NCBI GenBank assembly: GCA_023410905.1
Contig: JAEYPL010000328.1
Location: 1-12,681 of the forward strand
Reading direction: 5' to 3'
DNA from: Pseudomonadota bacterium
Lineage (GTDB): Bacteria > Pseudomonadota > Alphaproteobacteria > Rhizobiales > Hyphomicrobiaceae
DNA length: 12,681 nucleotides
This document shows, in pieces, positions 12,563 to 12,681 of this stretch. The translations under genes were made by a program, and so were the position numbers. Position 1 is the stretch's first letter. Every line of letters begins with the position of its first letter. The notes beneath the pieces are model-generated. The model was not told where the DNA came from and searched no databases. It saw only the letters and a program-made list of their open reading frames with translations.

Positions 12563-12681
12563 CCCCTCTCCCCGCGCGCGGGGAGAGGGCTAGGGTGAGG
12601 GGCGGCGGCAAATGCCGACGTTGACATGTGTGGCCGCCCCTCATCCTAACCTTCTCCCCGTATAGGACGGGGAGAAGGGAC
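12563..12681. repeat. Long palindromic intergenic repeat element (may run off the window)
   Basis: An imperfect large inverted repeat made of smaller hairpins. At 12564-12589 is a perfect 26-base palindrome (CCCTCTCCCCGCG and its complement). Next comes TAGGGTGAGGGGCGGC (12591-12606), an inner loop, then the complementary GCCGCCCCTCATCCTAAC (12633-12650), then a second hairpin CTTCTCCCCG-TATAGGA-CGGGGAGAAG (12651-12678). The right half is thus roughly the reverse complement of the left. Elements with this 'CCCTCTCCCC...GGTGAGGGG' design are abundant between genes in Rhizobiales and related bacteria (established from memory). The open frame reading into it (ending RAGRGLG) is a repeat artefact. 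Confidence 0.8.

Noticed and set aside
12401..12598. Small + strand open frame upstream of trmD
   Set aside because: Its C-terminal part (PLSPRAGRGLG) is a translation of the long palindromic repeat, and the rest is Arg-rich with no ribosome binding site.

Overview
The window looks like chromosomal DNA of a GC-rich alphaproteobacterium, most likely Hyphomicrobiales (Rhizobiales). The signs are an adjacent divK-pleD pair, NnrU, DUF599 and TSUP proteins typical of that order, short GC-rich double-hairpin repeats, and a long palindromic repeat ('CCCTCTCC...GGAGAGGG...GAGGGGC') of a type common between genes in these genomes. Genus assignment (Hyphomicrobium-like) is only a guess. No phage, IS, integrase, CRISPR, tRNA or rRNA gene is visible.

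Layout. (1) 1-1689, +: the 3' end of divK and complete pleD, a cell-cycle phosphorelay ending in a c-di-GMP synthase. (2) 1696-2845: one inverted copy of a REP-like repeat, a small secreted protein on the - strand, a GC-rich gene-free stretch with potential hairpins, then four tandem copies of the same REP-like repeat. (3) 2846-5464, +: a tight four-gene operon of SDR oxidoreductase, aminoglycoside-phosphotransferase-fold kinase, DUF6285-like small protein and NTF2/SnoaL-like protein. A small conserved-looking 64-residue protein follows (5532-5726). (4) 5740-7595, -: a citrate-lyase-beta-like CoA ester lyase, then an enolase-superfamily dipeptide epimerase. (5) 7812-10301, +: a TauE/SafE-type transporter and a succinate-semialdehyde-type aldehyde dehydrogenase, ended by a good hairpin terminator. 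(6) 10359-12355, -: trmD, NnrU-family and DUF599 genes in one close-packed operon. (7) 12356-12681: gene-free, with inverted repeats and the long palindromic element running to the window edge.

How the genes work together. DivK and PleD act in one developmental signalling circuit. The SDR, kinase and DUF6285 set resembles parts of the Pseudomonas putida levulinate pathway (LvaD, LvaA, LvaB), in which a 4-hydroxyacyl-CoA is phosphorylated on the way to beta-oxidation. The most interesting hypothesis here is that this operon handles a hydroxyacyl-CoA in the same way, with its acyl-CoA dehydrogenase encoded elsewhere. The transporter plus aldehyde dehydrogenase pair recalls the sulfoacetaldehyde dehydrogenase/sulfoacetate exporter pairing (SafD/SafE), but this is weaker. 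I see no clearly new defence or mobile system. The rest is housekeeping and catabolic genes with repeats between them.
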